Source of the DNA: Ampullimonas aquatilis
GTDB taxonomy: Bacteria; Pseudomonadota; Gammaproteobacteria; Burkholderiales; Burkholderiaceae_D
Length of the DNA stretch: 64,000 bases
Direction: 5' to 3'
Assembly: GCF_049675895.1 (NCBI RefSeq)
Contig: NZ_CP183834.1
Span: 744,001 to 808,000 of the forward strand
Shown here: one piece after another, positions 24,870 to 32,348 of the stretch
Layout of the letters: each line of letters opens with the position of its first letter
Position numbering within the stretch: position 1 is the first letter of the stretch
Position numbers and translations under genes: made by a program
Notes under the pieces: model-generated
What the model was told of the DNA's origin: nothing
What the model saw: the letters and a program-made list of their open reading frames with translations, nothing else
Databases searched by the model: none

Positions 24870-25415
24870 TTAGCAGCAACCGCCTCCCGCCTTAGGTGCA
24901 GCGCTTGGTACGCAACAGGGCGCCTTGGCAGACGTTGCTGTTGCTGGCGCTGCTACAGCCGCTTTGGCCGGTGCCAATGGCACGCAGCAAGCTGATTGAG
25001 CGGTATCATCAGTCGGCAACGTATCGCTTTCGCCGAATACCGGAATCGTATCCAGGGTTTGAAAGGTTTCCCAGGCAATGCCTTGCGGGTCAGTACTCCA
25101 ATACTTGTTGGACATGGCGTAGCAGCAGGCGGCCTCGTTCTGCTCAATCAATTCGGTCGCAGCCGCCTCACTGGCCTGACTGACCTGTTGGCGCAAGCCA
25201 TCAAGTTCTTCAGCCGCATCCACCTGAAAGCCCAGGTGATTCAAGCCAACATCGGCACTGCGTGATGAAATGGCAAAGTTGATACGCGGATCATTGAGCA
25301 TCCACTTGGCGTAGTCTTCTTTGCTAACGGTGGGTTCAACACCAAACAGGGCTGAATAAAAACGGATATTGGCGGCCAGATCGGTTACTGACAAATGCAC
25401 GTGAAAGCGTTTCAT
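24870..25415 (-). CDS. arsI: ArsI/CadI-like glyoxalase-fold protein with Cys-rich tail
   Basis: The 181-residue VOC-fold protein carries candidate Fe(II) ligands near the N-terminus (His5 or His7), His60 (LNHLGF) and Glu116 (WETF). It also has the vicinal pair Cys97-Cys98 in AACCYA, the arrangement of ArsI, which cleaves the carbon-arsenic bond of trivalent methyl- and aryl-arsenicals with oxygen. A 60-residue Ala/Pro-rich tail contains three more Cys pairs (143-144, 167-168, 180-181), twice as CCVP, and probably binds arsenite or metal. It follows arsR in the operon. The cadmium-induced CadI name is used for close relatives. Confidence 0.85.
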   Translation of the reverse strand: MKRFHVHLSVTDLAANIRFYSALFGVEPTVSKEDYAKWMLNDPRINFAISSRSADVGLNHLGFQVDAAEELDGLRQQVSQASEAAATELIEQNEAACCYAMSNKYWSTDPQGIAWETFQTLDTIPVFGESDTLPTDDTAQSACCVPLAPAKAAVAAPATATSAKAPCCVPSAAPKAGGGCC

Positions 25416-25514
25416 ACAAATCTCCTGTTGGTGATTCCCGCAAGACCAAGGTGGCCATGTGGCGGACTACATTGAAAACAATATCCAATTATTAAAGCTG
25501 CGGCAGAAATTGCT

Positions 25515-25967
25515 TTAGCAGCAAGTGAGTGTCTTGCGTTTGCTGGCAGGCTTGGCTTGACTATCCTTGGTGTCGACTGATTTGCCAGCGGCTACCACTT
25601 TAGTTTTGCCATTGCTGGCAAGATTATTGGCGGTAACCGTCTTTTTGCCCGATTGTTTTATCACCGGCATCTCACAGGTTTCTACACCGCCACAACAATG
25701 CTCGGTCAAATAAGCGAGCAGATCATTCATCGTCGCAAAATTGGCTGCGTAATCTATAAAGCGGCCTCGCGGCGTGGCACTCACCAAGCCTGCACCCGCG
25801 AGTTCCTTCAAATGAAATGACAGCGTCGCATTCGCCAAATCCAGCGTTTGACCAATCTGCCCGACAGGCAAACCCGCTGGCCCAGCCTGCACCAATAGAC
25901 GAAAAATCGCCAAACGCGTTTCCTGTGCCAACGCACTCAAAGTCAGAGTTGCCTGTTTAATTTCCAT
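25515..25967 (-). CDS. arsR: ArsR-family arsenite-responsive repressor
   Basis: The 150-residue protein has a winged-HTH at about residues 8-80 (LANATLSFHLKELAGAGLVS is the recognition part). It is followed by Cys91-Cys92-x5-Cys98, the arsenite site pattern of the Acidithiobacillus ferrooxidans ArsR type, not the CVC type of plasmid R773. A lysine-rich 50-residue tail ends in a further Cys pair (149-150). It is the first gene of the minus-strand arsenic operon. A perfect palindrome overlaps its start codon and is the likely operator. Confidence 0.92.
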   Translation of the reverse strand: MEIKQATLTLSALAQETRLAIFRLLVQAGPAGLPVGQIGQTLDLANATLSFHLKELAGAGLVSATPRGRFIDYAANFATMNDLLAYLTEHCCGGVETCEMPVIKQSGKKTVTANNLASNGKTKVVAAGKSVDTKDSQAKPASKRKTLTCC

Positions 25968-25988
25968 ATTTCCAATTATATGGAAATA
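25967..25988. promoter_or_regulatory. ArsR operator
   Basis: Perfect palindrome TATTTCCA-ATTATA-TGGAAATA whose first base is the first base of the arsR start codon on the minus strand. Its position and AT-rich form suit autoregulation of the operon by ArsR. Confidence 0.65.
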
Positions 25989-26168
25989 ATAATGGCGGTC
26001 AATGAAAGTTTTGTGACAGTGGCTAATTCATACAACGAGGTGGTTTACGCCAAGCTCGGTGTGTGAATTGCTGTTGCTTGAAATGTGTTGTCTAATTCAG
26101 TCGATGAGATGAGTATCTCATTGAACTGCTTACTGACAGCTCGTACAACCTTTTAAAGAACGCAATCC

Positions 26169-26600
26169 ATGGCCACCATCACCGGTATCGACCACATCTA
26201 CATCACAGTTTCTGACCTGTCTCGATCCGAGCAGTTTTATGATGTGTTGCTCAGGGATATTCTTGGATTTCGCAAGAACAGTTTTGCTCTGAATGGCGAG
26301 CCACATATTCAATATTTCAATCGCCATTTTGGTTATGTCTTGCGGCCGCAACGGGTGGTTCACTCGCATGAACCTTATGCACCAGGGCTGCACCACTTTT
26401 GTTTGCGGGTGGACAGCATTGCCGAGGTGGAAGAAATTGCCAATGCTTTATTGGCCGCTGGTATTCATGCAACGCCCGCGCGTTTGTATCCTGACCATGC
26501 CCCTGATTATTGGGCGACCTATTTTGCTGATCCGGATGGGATTCGACTGGAAGTCACCAATTATCGACAGGAGCGACGTGATCGGCATGATCACTGGTGA
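26169..26600 (+). CDS. VOC-family (glyoxalase/bleomycin resistance) protein
   Basis: The 143-residue protein has one vicinal-oxygen-chelate domain. It begins ITGIDHIYITVSDLSRSEQF and has PGLHHFCLRVDS in the middle and YYATYFADPDGIRLEV-like residues near the end, giving the usual His/His/Glu metal set. The family includes dioxygenases, lyases and resistance proteins, and the substrate cannot be told. A 7-base inverted repeat with a 4-base loop (26104-26121) stands about 50 bases upstream. It is divergent from the arsenic operon, but a link is not shown. Confidence 0.8.
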   Translation: MATITGIDHIYITVSDLSRSEQFYDVLLRDILGFRKNSFALNGEPHIQYFNRHFGYVLRPQRVVHSHEPYAPGLHHFCLRVDSIAEVEEIANALLAAGIHATPARLYPDHAPDYWATYFADPDGIRLEVTNYRQERRDRHDHW

Positions 26601-26641
26601 CTAGCTGCCTGAGCACTCTATTTGGTGATATTGATGGTTCA

Positions 26642-27199
26642 TCAAAACGAGGAACCAGGCTCCGCTAGAAATGCCAATTCTTCGGCACTGGAATGTCGCC
26701 CTAATACCTGATTACGATGCGGATAGCGGCCAAAGCGGGCGATGATGGCACGATGTTGCTGTTCATAATCGAGATTGAATTCCATACCGGGCTCACTAAA
26801 CAGATGCAGGGCCATATCGTGGATGATCAAAGATTCGCTGTGCATGAACGGCATATATAAAAAGCGCCGCTGATCCAAACTGAGCTGCATGGGTGCGCCA
26901 GCCGCAATGGCTGCTTGTGCCAATACCAGCGCCATACCATCATAGGCAAAGGCTTGTGGTTGCTGACGATACAGATTGCGTGAAAACTGATCCAGTATCA
27001 GGATCTCGGCAAGTCGACCCAGTGCCGTATCACGCCAGCCAAACAGTTCTCCGTGGCAGGCCTGCCGATGCAGTTCGGCAAAGCGATCACGTAGCATCGC
27101 ATCAAAACTGTCGTTCTGTTCAAACCAGCAGGAAGAATCGATTTCTTCAAACCAGAATTGCACGACAGAATTGATGAGTGGGCTATGCAAGGCAGACAT
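26642..27199 (-). CDS. DUF924-family protein
   Basis: About 185 residues from the ATG at 27199; longer in-frame starts would run into the porin gene. Family signatures are VVQFWFEEIDSSCWFEQND at the N-terminus, LILDQFSRNLYRQQPQAFAY in the middle and RFGRYPHRNQVLGRHSSAEE at the end. The all-helical fold is TPR-like. The biochemical role of this widespread family is unknown. It lies on the minus strand downstream of the FadL-type gene, 85 bases away. Confidence 0.85.
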   Translation of the reverse strand: MSALHSPLINSVVQFWFEEIDSSCWFEQNDSFDAMLRDRFAELHRQACHGELFGWRDTALGRLAEILILDQFSRNLYRQQPQAFAYDGMALVLAQAAIAAGAPMQLSLDQRRFLYMPFMHSESLIIHDMALHLFSEPGMEFNLDYEQQHRAIIARFGRYPHRNQVLGRHSSAEELAFLAEPGSSF

Positions 27200-27284
27200 G
27201 ATGGCAAGCAGTGAGTGAATATCCTCGCATTGTATGCTGCTTGTTATCTTTGATAATGGCGGCCTTGCCGACTTGCTGGTGTTG

Positions 27285-28598
27285 TCAGAATTGATGACTC
27301 CATGACAGACCCAATGCATCTTCACTCAACTCGATATTGGCGTTGCCGCCCCCAAAGCTGGGTGGAATGGCATTGCTGCCACTGACACGCTTATTAAAGG
27401 CATGCAGATAGGATGCGCTGATTTCATTATGGCTATCCAGTTGCCAGGTGCCACCCAAAGTCAGATGCAGTTCCACGACATCAGGGGCAAGAATATTGAA
27501 CAGGGTTTGATTGGCGGGAACCGGTTGACCGGATTTACTGATACCACCACGAAGAATCAAATTGGGGCTGTACTGATATTGCGCGCCCAGCTTGAGTACA
27601 TTGATGTCACGCCAGCCAAAGCCGGGGCCATTGCTGGCACCGAGTGGTACACCTGCAAACAGTTTGGCCACGTCATTACCCACCGAGTTCACCTTGCTAT
27701 ACAAAATGCGCTGTACATCGGCAGCGACAGTCCACTGCGGGTTGACTTGATAGGCGATGCCCAGGCCATAAGTAGAAGGAATGTCAAAGCCACCGCCATC
27801 GGCAAACAGGCCCTGGTATTTATCAAATTTGCCCATGCTGGTGTGCGATTGCCAGGTTGCGCCCAGCGTCAGCTGGTCGTTGAGCTGACCAGTCCAACCC
27901 AGGCGCAGACTGGCACCGGTTGCACTGTCATTACCTTGGTCGGTAAGTTTGCCAGGATTGCTGGAAAATGGAGCAAACGCATTGAGTCCTTTGGCTGAAA
28001 AGCGTTGATAAGCCAGATTCACTGCAAGACCCAGTGCATTGCGTTCATTGATCTTCCAGGCGATTGATGGCGTAATGAATAGCTGCGCCAAGTTGACGCC
28101 AGCCGAGCCGGTTGCGCCAAAGCGTGCATAAGGATTGTTTTTGTAATCGGTATTGAGTCCACCATTACCATACGCCGCAATCCCCGCGACCAGATCAGGC
28201 CTGATCACGCGGCTATAGCCCAGGCTGGGTAAAAGAAACAGCTCACGATCATTACCACTGAAAGCGCTGTCAGGGCCAGCGCCGTTGCCCGTGATATCAC
28301 TGTGGCGATTGGGTACAAACAGCGTGCCGCCCACATCAAGACGATTACCCACCCAAGCCAGCCCTGCAGGGTTGGTGGAAGCCGCGAGTGAGTCTTGTGG
28401 CAAGGCGATGCCAACGCCGGCAATGCCTTCAGCTTTGACACCATAACCATGTGAAAAATAACCATTGGTCGCATGGGCTGCCGGGATGGAGAAGAGCAGC
28501 ATGATACTGGTGATAGATGCCTTCAGCCTGAATCTGCCGTTGGACTGGTCTGAATGAATTGAAGAGTCCAGTGCAGGTAAAACGTGAGTGGTGGTCAT
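27285..28598 (-). CDS. FadL/TodX-family outer-membrane transporter
   Basis: About 437 residues from the ATG at 28598. The signal sequence (TSIMLLFSIPAAHA) ends just before NGYFSHGYGVKAEGIAGVG, the N-terminal hatch typical of FadL-type barrels. ALPQDSLAASTNPAGLAWVG, the conserved NPA(G)-type segment, follows. The C-terminus ends LGLSWSHQF with the terminal Phe of outer-membrane barrels. These channels admit fatty acids or small hydrophobic compounds. It lies downstream of a sigma-54 activator gene on the same strand, with two TTGATCAA sites between, which suggests control by a specific regulator. Substrate unknown. Confidence 0.88.
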   Translation of the reverse strand: MTTTHVLPALDSSIHSDQSNGRFRLKASITSIMLLFSIPAAHATNGYFSHGYGVKAEGIAGVGIALPQDSLAASTNPAGLAWVGNRLDVGGTLFVPNRHSDITGNGAGPDSAFSGNDRELFLLPSLGYSRVIRPDLVAGIAAYGNGGLNTDYKNNPYARFGATGSAGVNLAQLFITPSIAWKINERNALGLAVNLAYQRFSAKGLNAFAPFSSNPGKLTDQGNDSATGASLRLGWTGQLNDQLTLGATWQSHTSMGKFDKYQGLFADGGGFDIPSTYGLGIAYQVNPQWTVAADVQRILYSKVNSVGNDVAKLFAGVPLGASNGPGFGWRDINVLKLGAQYQYSPNLILRGGISKSGQPVPANQTLFNILAPDVVELHLTLGGTWQLDSHNEISASYLHAFNKRVSGSNAIPPSFGGGNANIELSEDALGLSWSHQF

Positions 28599-28732
28599 GA
28601 TGGCAAGTTGTGATTGAAATGAGACTATCGTAGTTATTACCAGACAGTCAGACAAAGAATCATTTCAATGCTGTATATGCCAATGCCTTCTATGCAGGCA
28701 GATCAAGCATCCACAATCTGACAAAGATGGTC

Positions 28733-28766
28733 GGTTGATCAACGCGTCGCTGCCAGGTTGATCAAC
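28733..28766. promoter_or_regulatory. Tandem GGTTGATCAAC sites
   Basis: Two identical 11-base copies (28733-28743 and 28756-28766) of GGTTGATCAAC, each containing the palindrome GTTGATCAAC, with starts 23 bases apart (about two helical turns). They lie about 135-170 bases upstream of the FadL-type gene, a distance suited to an enhancer-binding protein. No matching -24/-12 promoter was found between them and the gene. Confidence 0.5.
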
Positions 28767-28788
28767 TCAAATGATTGCGTGTTCAGGT

Positions 28789-30768
28789 TCAATGATCGTT
28801 GCTCTTGTTCATCTTCAGCTTGCGATACAGCGTGGCGCGCGCAATGCCCAGGCTCTTGGCAGTGGCAGACAGGTTGCCACGATGAAACTCGAGCGCGGCA
28901 AGAATGACTTGCTGTTCGGTGGTTTGCAAAGATTGCTGTGGCAGGGCATCCGTGTTTTTCATGGTGGGCTGGGTTGGGTTGGTGTTCTGCAATTCAGCAG
29001 CATTGAGCGCTTGTTCATTCAGGGCCTTTTGCAGATCATCGGGCAGGTGCGGTAACTCGATCACACGCTCATCTTCGGCCATGATGGCAGCCAGACGCAG
29101 CACGTTTTGCAGTTGACGGATATTGCCGGGCCAATGATAAGTCAACAAGCTGTGTTGTACGTGTTCGCTGAGGCTTAAGGGGGCATAACCCGCGGTAGCC
29201 TGGGCCAGCAGATGCTCAATCAGTTCAGGCAAATCTTTGCGTTCACGCAGAGCGGGCAGGCCAACCTGCAGGCCATTGATGCGATAAAACAGGTCTTCAC
29301 GAAATGTCTGTGTTGTGACCATCGCTGCAAGGTCGCGATGGGTGGCGCAGATCAGCGATAAATCCAGTGGAATACTGCGGTTGCCGGCCAGTCGTGTCAG
29401 GCTGCGCTCTTGCAAAACCCGTAAGAGTCGGCTTTGCAGTTCCAGCGGCATGTCACCAATTTCATCCAAAAACAAAGTGCCACCATTGGCTTCTTCCAGT
29501 CGTCCTTTGGCACCACCGCGGCGGCTGCCGGTAAAGGCGCCGTCTTCATAACCAAACAGTTCGGCTTCAATCAACGTGGCCGGTATGGCCGAGCAATTGA
29601 TGGCGACAAAGTTGCCGCTGCGGCGTGGCCCCTGGGCGTGGAGTTGCTGGGCAAAGACTTCCTTGCCGGTACCGGTTTCACCGTTGATCAGGATCGGTAC
29701 ATCGCGTGCAAAAGCGCGTTGGGCACGATTCAGCAGCGCGCTCAAATCGGTAAAGACCGGCGCATTGGCCTGTGCTGCAGGGCGCACCAGTTTAGCCGAT
29801 GACAATGATGCAGTCGGTGTCGTGCGTGGGGCATCGCTACGTTTGGCCAGCAAGCCAGAATCAAAGCGTGCCTGAATGCTGACCGACTGCTGTGTGCGCA
29901 GGGTAATCGGCGCGGTTTGTCTGGTTGCGATCACGCTATCGCGTAATTGGGTAAAGCTGATTTCAAAGGCCGACTCCATATGCCAGCCTGCTGGCAAACT
30001 GGGTTCCTGCCCCAAAATTTGTCGTGCAGTCTGGTTGCTGCCAATGATGTCACCGGCTTCATTGAGCGCCAGAATGCCTTCAAAGGGGGTGCCCAGGACA
30101 TCAGCCCGAAAATGAAAGTGCATCAGAATGGCATGTTCCATATCGGTGACAAGCCGGTTTTCGGTGGCGCGGGCGGCAATCATCAGTGAATCACGCACCA
30201 GCACTGGCGAGCCGCCAATATTGCAACTGGCATCCAGCACGCCATACAGTTGCCCGTCTGGTTTAAAGATCGGCACCGACACACAGGTAAAGCCCTGGGC
30301 CTCGCGCAAATAGTGTTCGGCACCTTGCACAATCACCGGTTTATGATCGACCAGGACACAGGCCGGGCCGGTGGTGCCCGCCACATTTTCGGCTAGGTTG
30401 ACGCCCACCCGAAACGCCGCTTCCAGCGCCCGCGTGCTGGCACGTTGCGCACCCAGGCTATTGACCACCACACCTTGGGTATTCAGACAGGCAATGATCC
30501 AGTCTTTGTCACCAATTGCCCTGAACAGACTGCTCATATCGGTTTGCGTGCGCTCAATCAGGTCACGGTGCTTTTCTTCAATCTGTTTTTTTTCGGCGCG
30601 GCTGACCGCATTGAAAATCACTTTGTCACTACTGGCTAAACCGTAACGATGCGAGCGGCTCCAGGAATTGAGCACGGTGCGCGGCACATTGACCGTATCC
30701 AGATGTTGCCCTTCAAGAAAACGTTCACGCAACATTTCCAGTGATGGTGTGCCGGTAGCAAGTCTCAT
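28789..30768 (-). CDS. Sigma-54-dependent activator, AcoR-like, with GAFTGS loop
   Basis: About 659 residues. ATG at 30768 preferred because GAGGAG lies 8 bases before it; a TTG at 30786 is also in frame. A GAF-type sensor lies at about residues 90-210, then a linker. The AAA+ domain has Walker A GETGTGKEVF and Walker B GGTLFLDEIGDMP, and a Fis-type HTH ends the protein (GNLSATAKSLGIARATLYRK). The sigma-54 contact loop reads DGAFTGS, Ser replacing the usual final Ala of GAFTGA. It is the second AcoR-like activator in the window. Likely targets are the divergent channel gene at 31175, which has a -24/-12 candidate, and perhaps the FadL-type gene downstream. Confidence 0.9.
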   Translation of the reverse strand: MRLATGTPSLEMLRERFLEGQHLDTVNVPRTVLNSWSRSHRYGLASSDKVIFNAVSRAEKKQIEEKHRDLIERTQTDMSSLFRAIGDKDWIIACLNTQGVVVNSLGAQRASTRALEAAFRVGVNLAENVAGTTGPACVLVDHKPVIVQGAEHYLREAQGFTCVSVPIFKPDGQLYGVLDASCNIGGSPVLVRDSLMIAARATENRLVTDMEHAILMHFHFRADVLGTPFEGILALNEAGDIIGSNQTARQILGQEPSLPAGWHMESAFEISFTQLRDSVIATRQTAPITLRTQQSVSIQARFDSGLLAKRSDAPRTTPTASLSSAKLVRPAAQANAPVFTDLSALLNRAQRAFARDVPILINGETGTGKEVFAQQLHAQGPRRSGNFVAINCSAIPATLIEAELFGYEDGAFTGSRRGGAKGRLEEANGGTLFLDEIGDMPLELQSRLLRVLQERSLTRLAGNRSIPLDLSLICATHRDLAAMVTTQTFREDLFYRINGLQVGLPALRERKDLPELIEHLLAQATAGYAPLSLSEHVQHSLLTYHWPGNIRQLQNVLRLAAIMAEDERVIELPHLPDDLQKALNEQALNAAELQNTNPTQPTMKNTDALPQQSLQTTEQQVILAALEFHRGNLSATAKSLGIARATLYRKLKMNKSNDH

Positions 30769-31044
30769 GGGTGTCTCCTCATTCAATGCCAGTCTTTATT
30801 GATATGGATGGTTATTTTTTGTGACCATCTTTAAATTTCAATCACTCTTTTTACCGCTAATTGCTGGTTTACGCCACTGGCTCAAAACAAGTCAATGAGG
30901 CGATATGCGTTGACTCAAAGTTAGTCATTGCTGCGCTGCGCGCTTCACCCCCCTGTCTTGCCATATCACTTGATGATGTTTTTATTTTTTTCAAGTTATT
31001 GAATTAATTAATTATTTTTCTGATTTTGACACTATTTTTGTTCG

Positions 31045-31060
31045 TGGCACAGGAACTGCA
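31045..31060 (+). promoter_or_regulatory. Sigma-54 (-24/-12) promoter of the 31175 channel gene
   Basis: TGGCACAGGAACTGCA matches TGGCACR-N4-YTGCA with GG and GC elements 12 bases apart; only the first base of TTGCA differs. It is 115 bases before the channel gene. An inverted repeat AGTCAA-N14-TTGACT at 30890-30915, about 130 bases upstream, is a possible activator site. The gene-free region 30769-31174 holds nothing else recognised. Confidence 0.65.
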
Positions 31061-31174
31061 AAACAGCCTGCGCCAGTCGGGTCAATGAGGCAGTGAGATT
31101 GCCGTAACCAGCCGCTACCCGACAGGATGCCACAACAAAGATGTCATAACAAATGATTAATCCAGGAGATAAAA

Positions 31175-32128
31175 ATGCAAAAAACCGATCACACAGCGTT
31201 CGCGCAAATCACTTTCACCAGCATTGATCGTCGCAGCGGTTTATGTAACTTGAGCAACTTGCGTCGCCTCATGCTTGGTCTTGGCTTGTTAGCAGGAGTG
31301 GCTGCGCAGCAGGCACAAGCGGTGGATGTGGATGCCGGTGATTACACCGCTTTGCCAGCTGGCACCAATCTCGCGATCCTCTACGCCCAGCACGCTGAAC
31401 GCGATGCTTTATATGCGCAAGGAAAAAAAGCGCCAATCAACGCCCGTCTCGACTCCAATGTGGGCATTGCGCGGGGTGTGCACTATATGGACATTGGCGG
31501 CTATATTGTGGATCCGCAGTTTTTGCTGCCTTTTGGTCAGCTCGAAGCCAAAGGGGATTTAAGCGCGCTGGGCAAGGGCAGCGGGGTCGGTGATCTGATT
31601 TTGGCTGCGACGGTTTGGGTGGTTAATCAGCCCAAGACCAACACCTATTTTGGTATCACGCCTTTTCTGTTTTTACCGACCGGTGGCTACGATAAAAACA
31701 AGGCACTCAACCTGGGTGAAAACCGCTGGAAGCTGGCTTTGCAAGGTGGCTTTATTACTGGCCTGACGGACAAGCTGCTGCTGGATGTGATTGGTGACGT
31801 CACCGTCTATGGCAAAAACAGTGAGTTTGGTGCCAGCAATGCCAGCATGAAACAGGATGCCTCATTTCAATTGCAAACCTTTTTGCGCTACAACCTGACG
31901 CCGGCATTGGATCTGCGTGCTGGCCTGTCTTACACCACAGGCGGAGAAACCAAGGTGAATGGCGTGGCGCAAAATGATGAGGCGCGAAACAGCAAGATGA
32001 CCTTGGGTGCCGCGTATTTTGTGCGTCCGACCACGCAACTGATTTTTAATTATGGTCGCGACCTGTCGGTTCACAATGGCTTTAAAGAGTCCAACCGTCT
32101 CAATTTCAGAATCTTGCAAGTTTTCTAA
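31175..32128 (+). CDS. Outer-membrane channel, meta-pathway porin type
   Basis: The 317-residue protein has a long N-terminus, then a signal-type stretch (LMLGLGLLAGVAAQQAQA, cleavage near residue 49). Beta-barrel strands follow, for example TYFGITPFLFLPTGGYD and LDLRAGLSYTTGG, ending FRILQVF with the terminal Phe. It belongs to the same broad family as the channel at 15971. It is monogenic, preceded by a sigma-54 promoter candidate and divergent from the second AcoR-like activator, with a terminator after it at 32219. It probably imports the compound that the activator senses. Confidence 0.75.
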   Translation: MQKTDHTAFAQITFTSIDRRSGLCNLSNLRRLMLGLGLLAGVAAQQAQAVDVDAGDYTALPAGTNLAILYAQHAERDALYAQGKKAPINARLDSNVGIARGVHYMDIGGYIVDPQFLLPFGQLEAKGDLSALGKGSGVGDLILAATVWVVNQPKTNTYFGITPFLFLPTGGYDKNKALNLGENRWKLALQGGFITGLTDKLLLDVIGDVTVYGKNSEFGASNASMKQDASFQLQTFLRYNLTPALDLRAGLSYTTGGETKVNGVAQNDEARNSKMTLGAAYFVRPTTQLIFNYGRDLSVHNGFKESNRLNFRILQVF

Positions 32129-32218
32129 AACGGTTCTGATACTGTCTGCTTCTCGATGTCTTGATGGCACGCACTGCCTCTTTCAGTGTGTGCCGATTTA
32201 ATTTTTTCCTTCCTCCTT

Positions 32219-32239
32219 GGGCACTTGTGCCCTTTTTTT
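32219..32239 (+). terminator. Intrinsic terminator after the channel gene
   Basis: GGGCAC-TT-GTGCCC followed by seven T, about 90 bases after the stop codon of the plus-strand channel gene. Confidence 0.85.
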
Positions 32240-32268
32240 ATGGTTAACTCATCAGCTTGGTTCGGGCA

Positions 32269-32299
32269 TAAAAAAAAGCGGCATTCTATGAATGCCGCT
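32269..32299 (-). terminator. Intrinsic terminator after the OFA-family transporter gene
   Basis: On the minus strand the stem AGCGGCATTC-loop-GAATGCCGCT is followed by a run of eight T (A run at 32269-32276 on plus). It serves the transporter gene that ends at 32349. Confidence 0.85.
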
Positions 32300-32348
32300 G
32301 TTGTTCAAAATTCACAGTACCCGTTTTGATACAGTGCTTGTTTAAAAT

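Noticed and set aside
28599..28732. A sigma-54 promoter for the FadL-type gene
   Set aside because: TGCCA occurs on the plus strand near 28660, but the required GC at 12 bases is missing.
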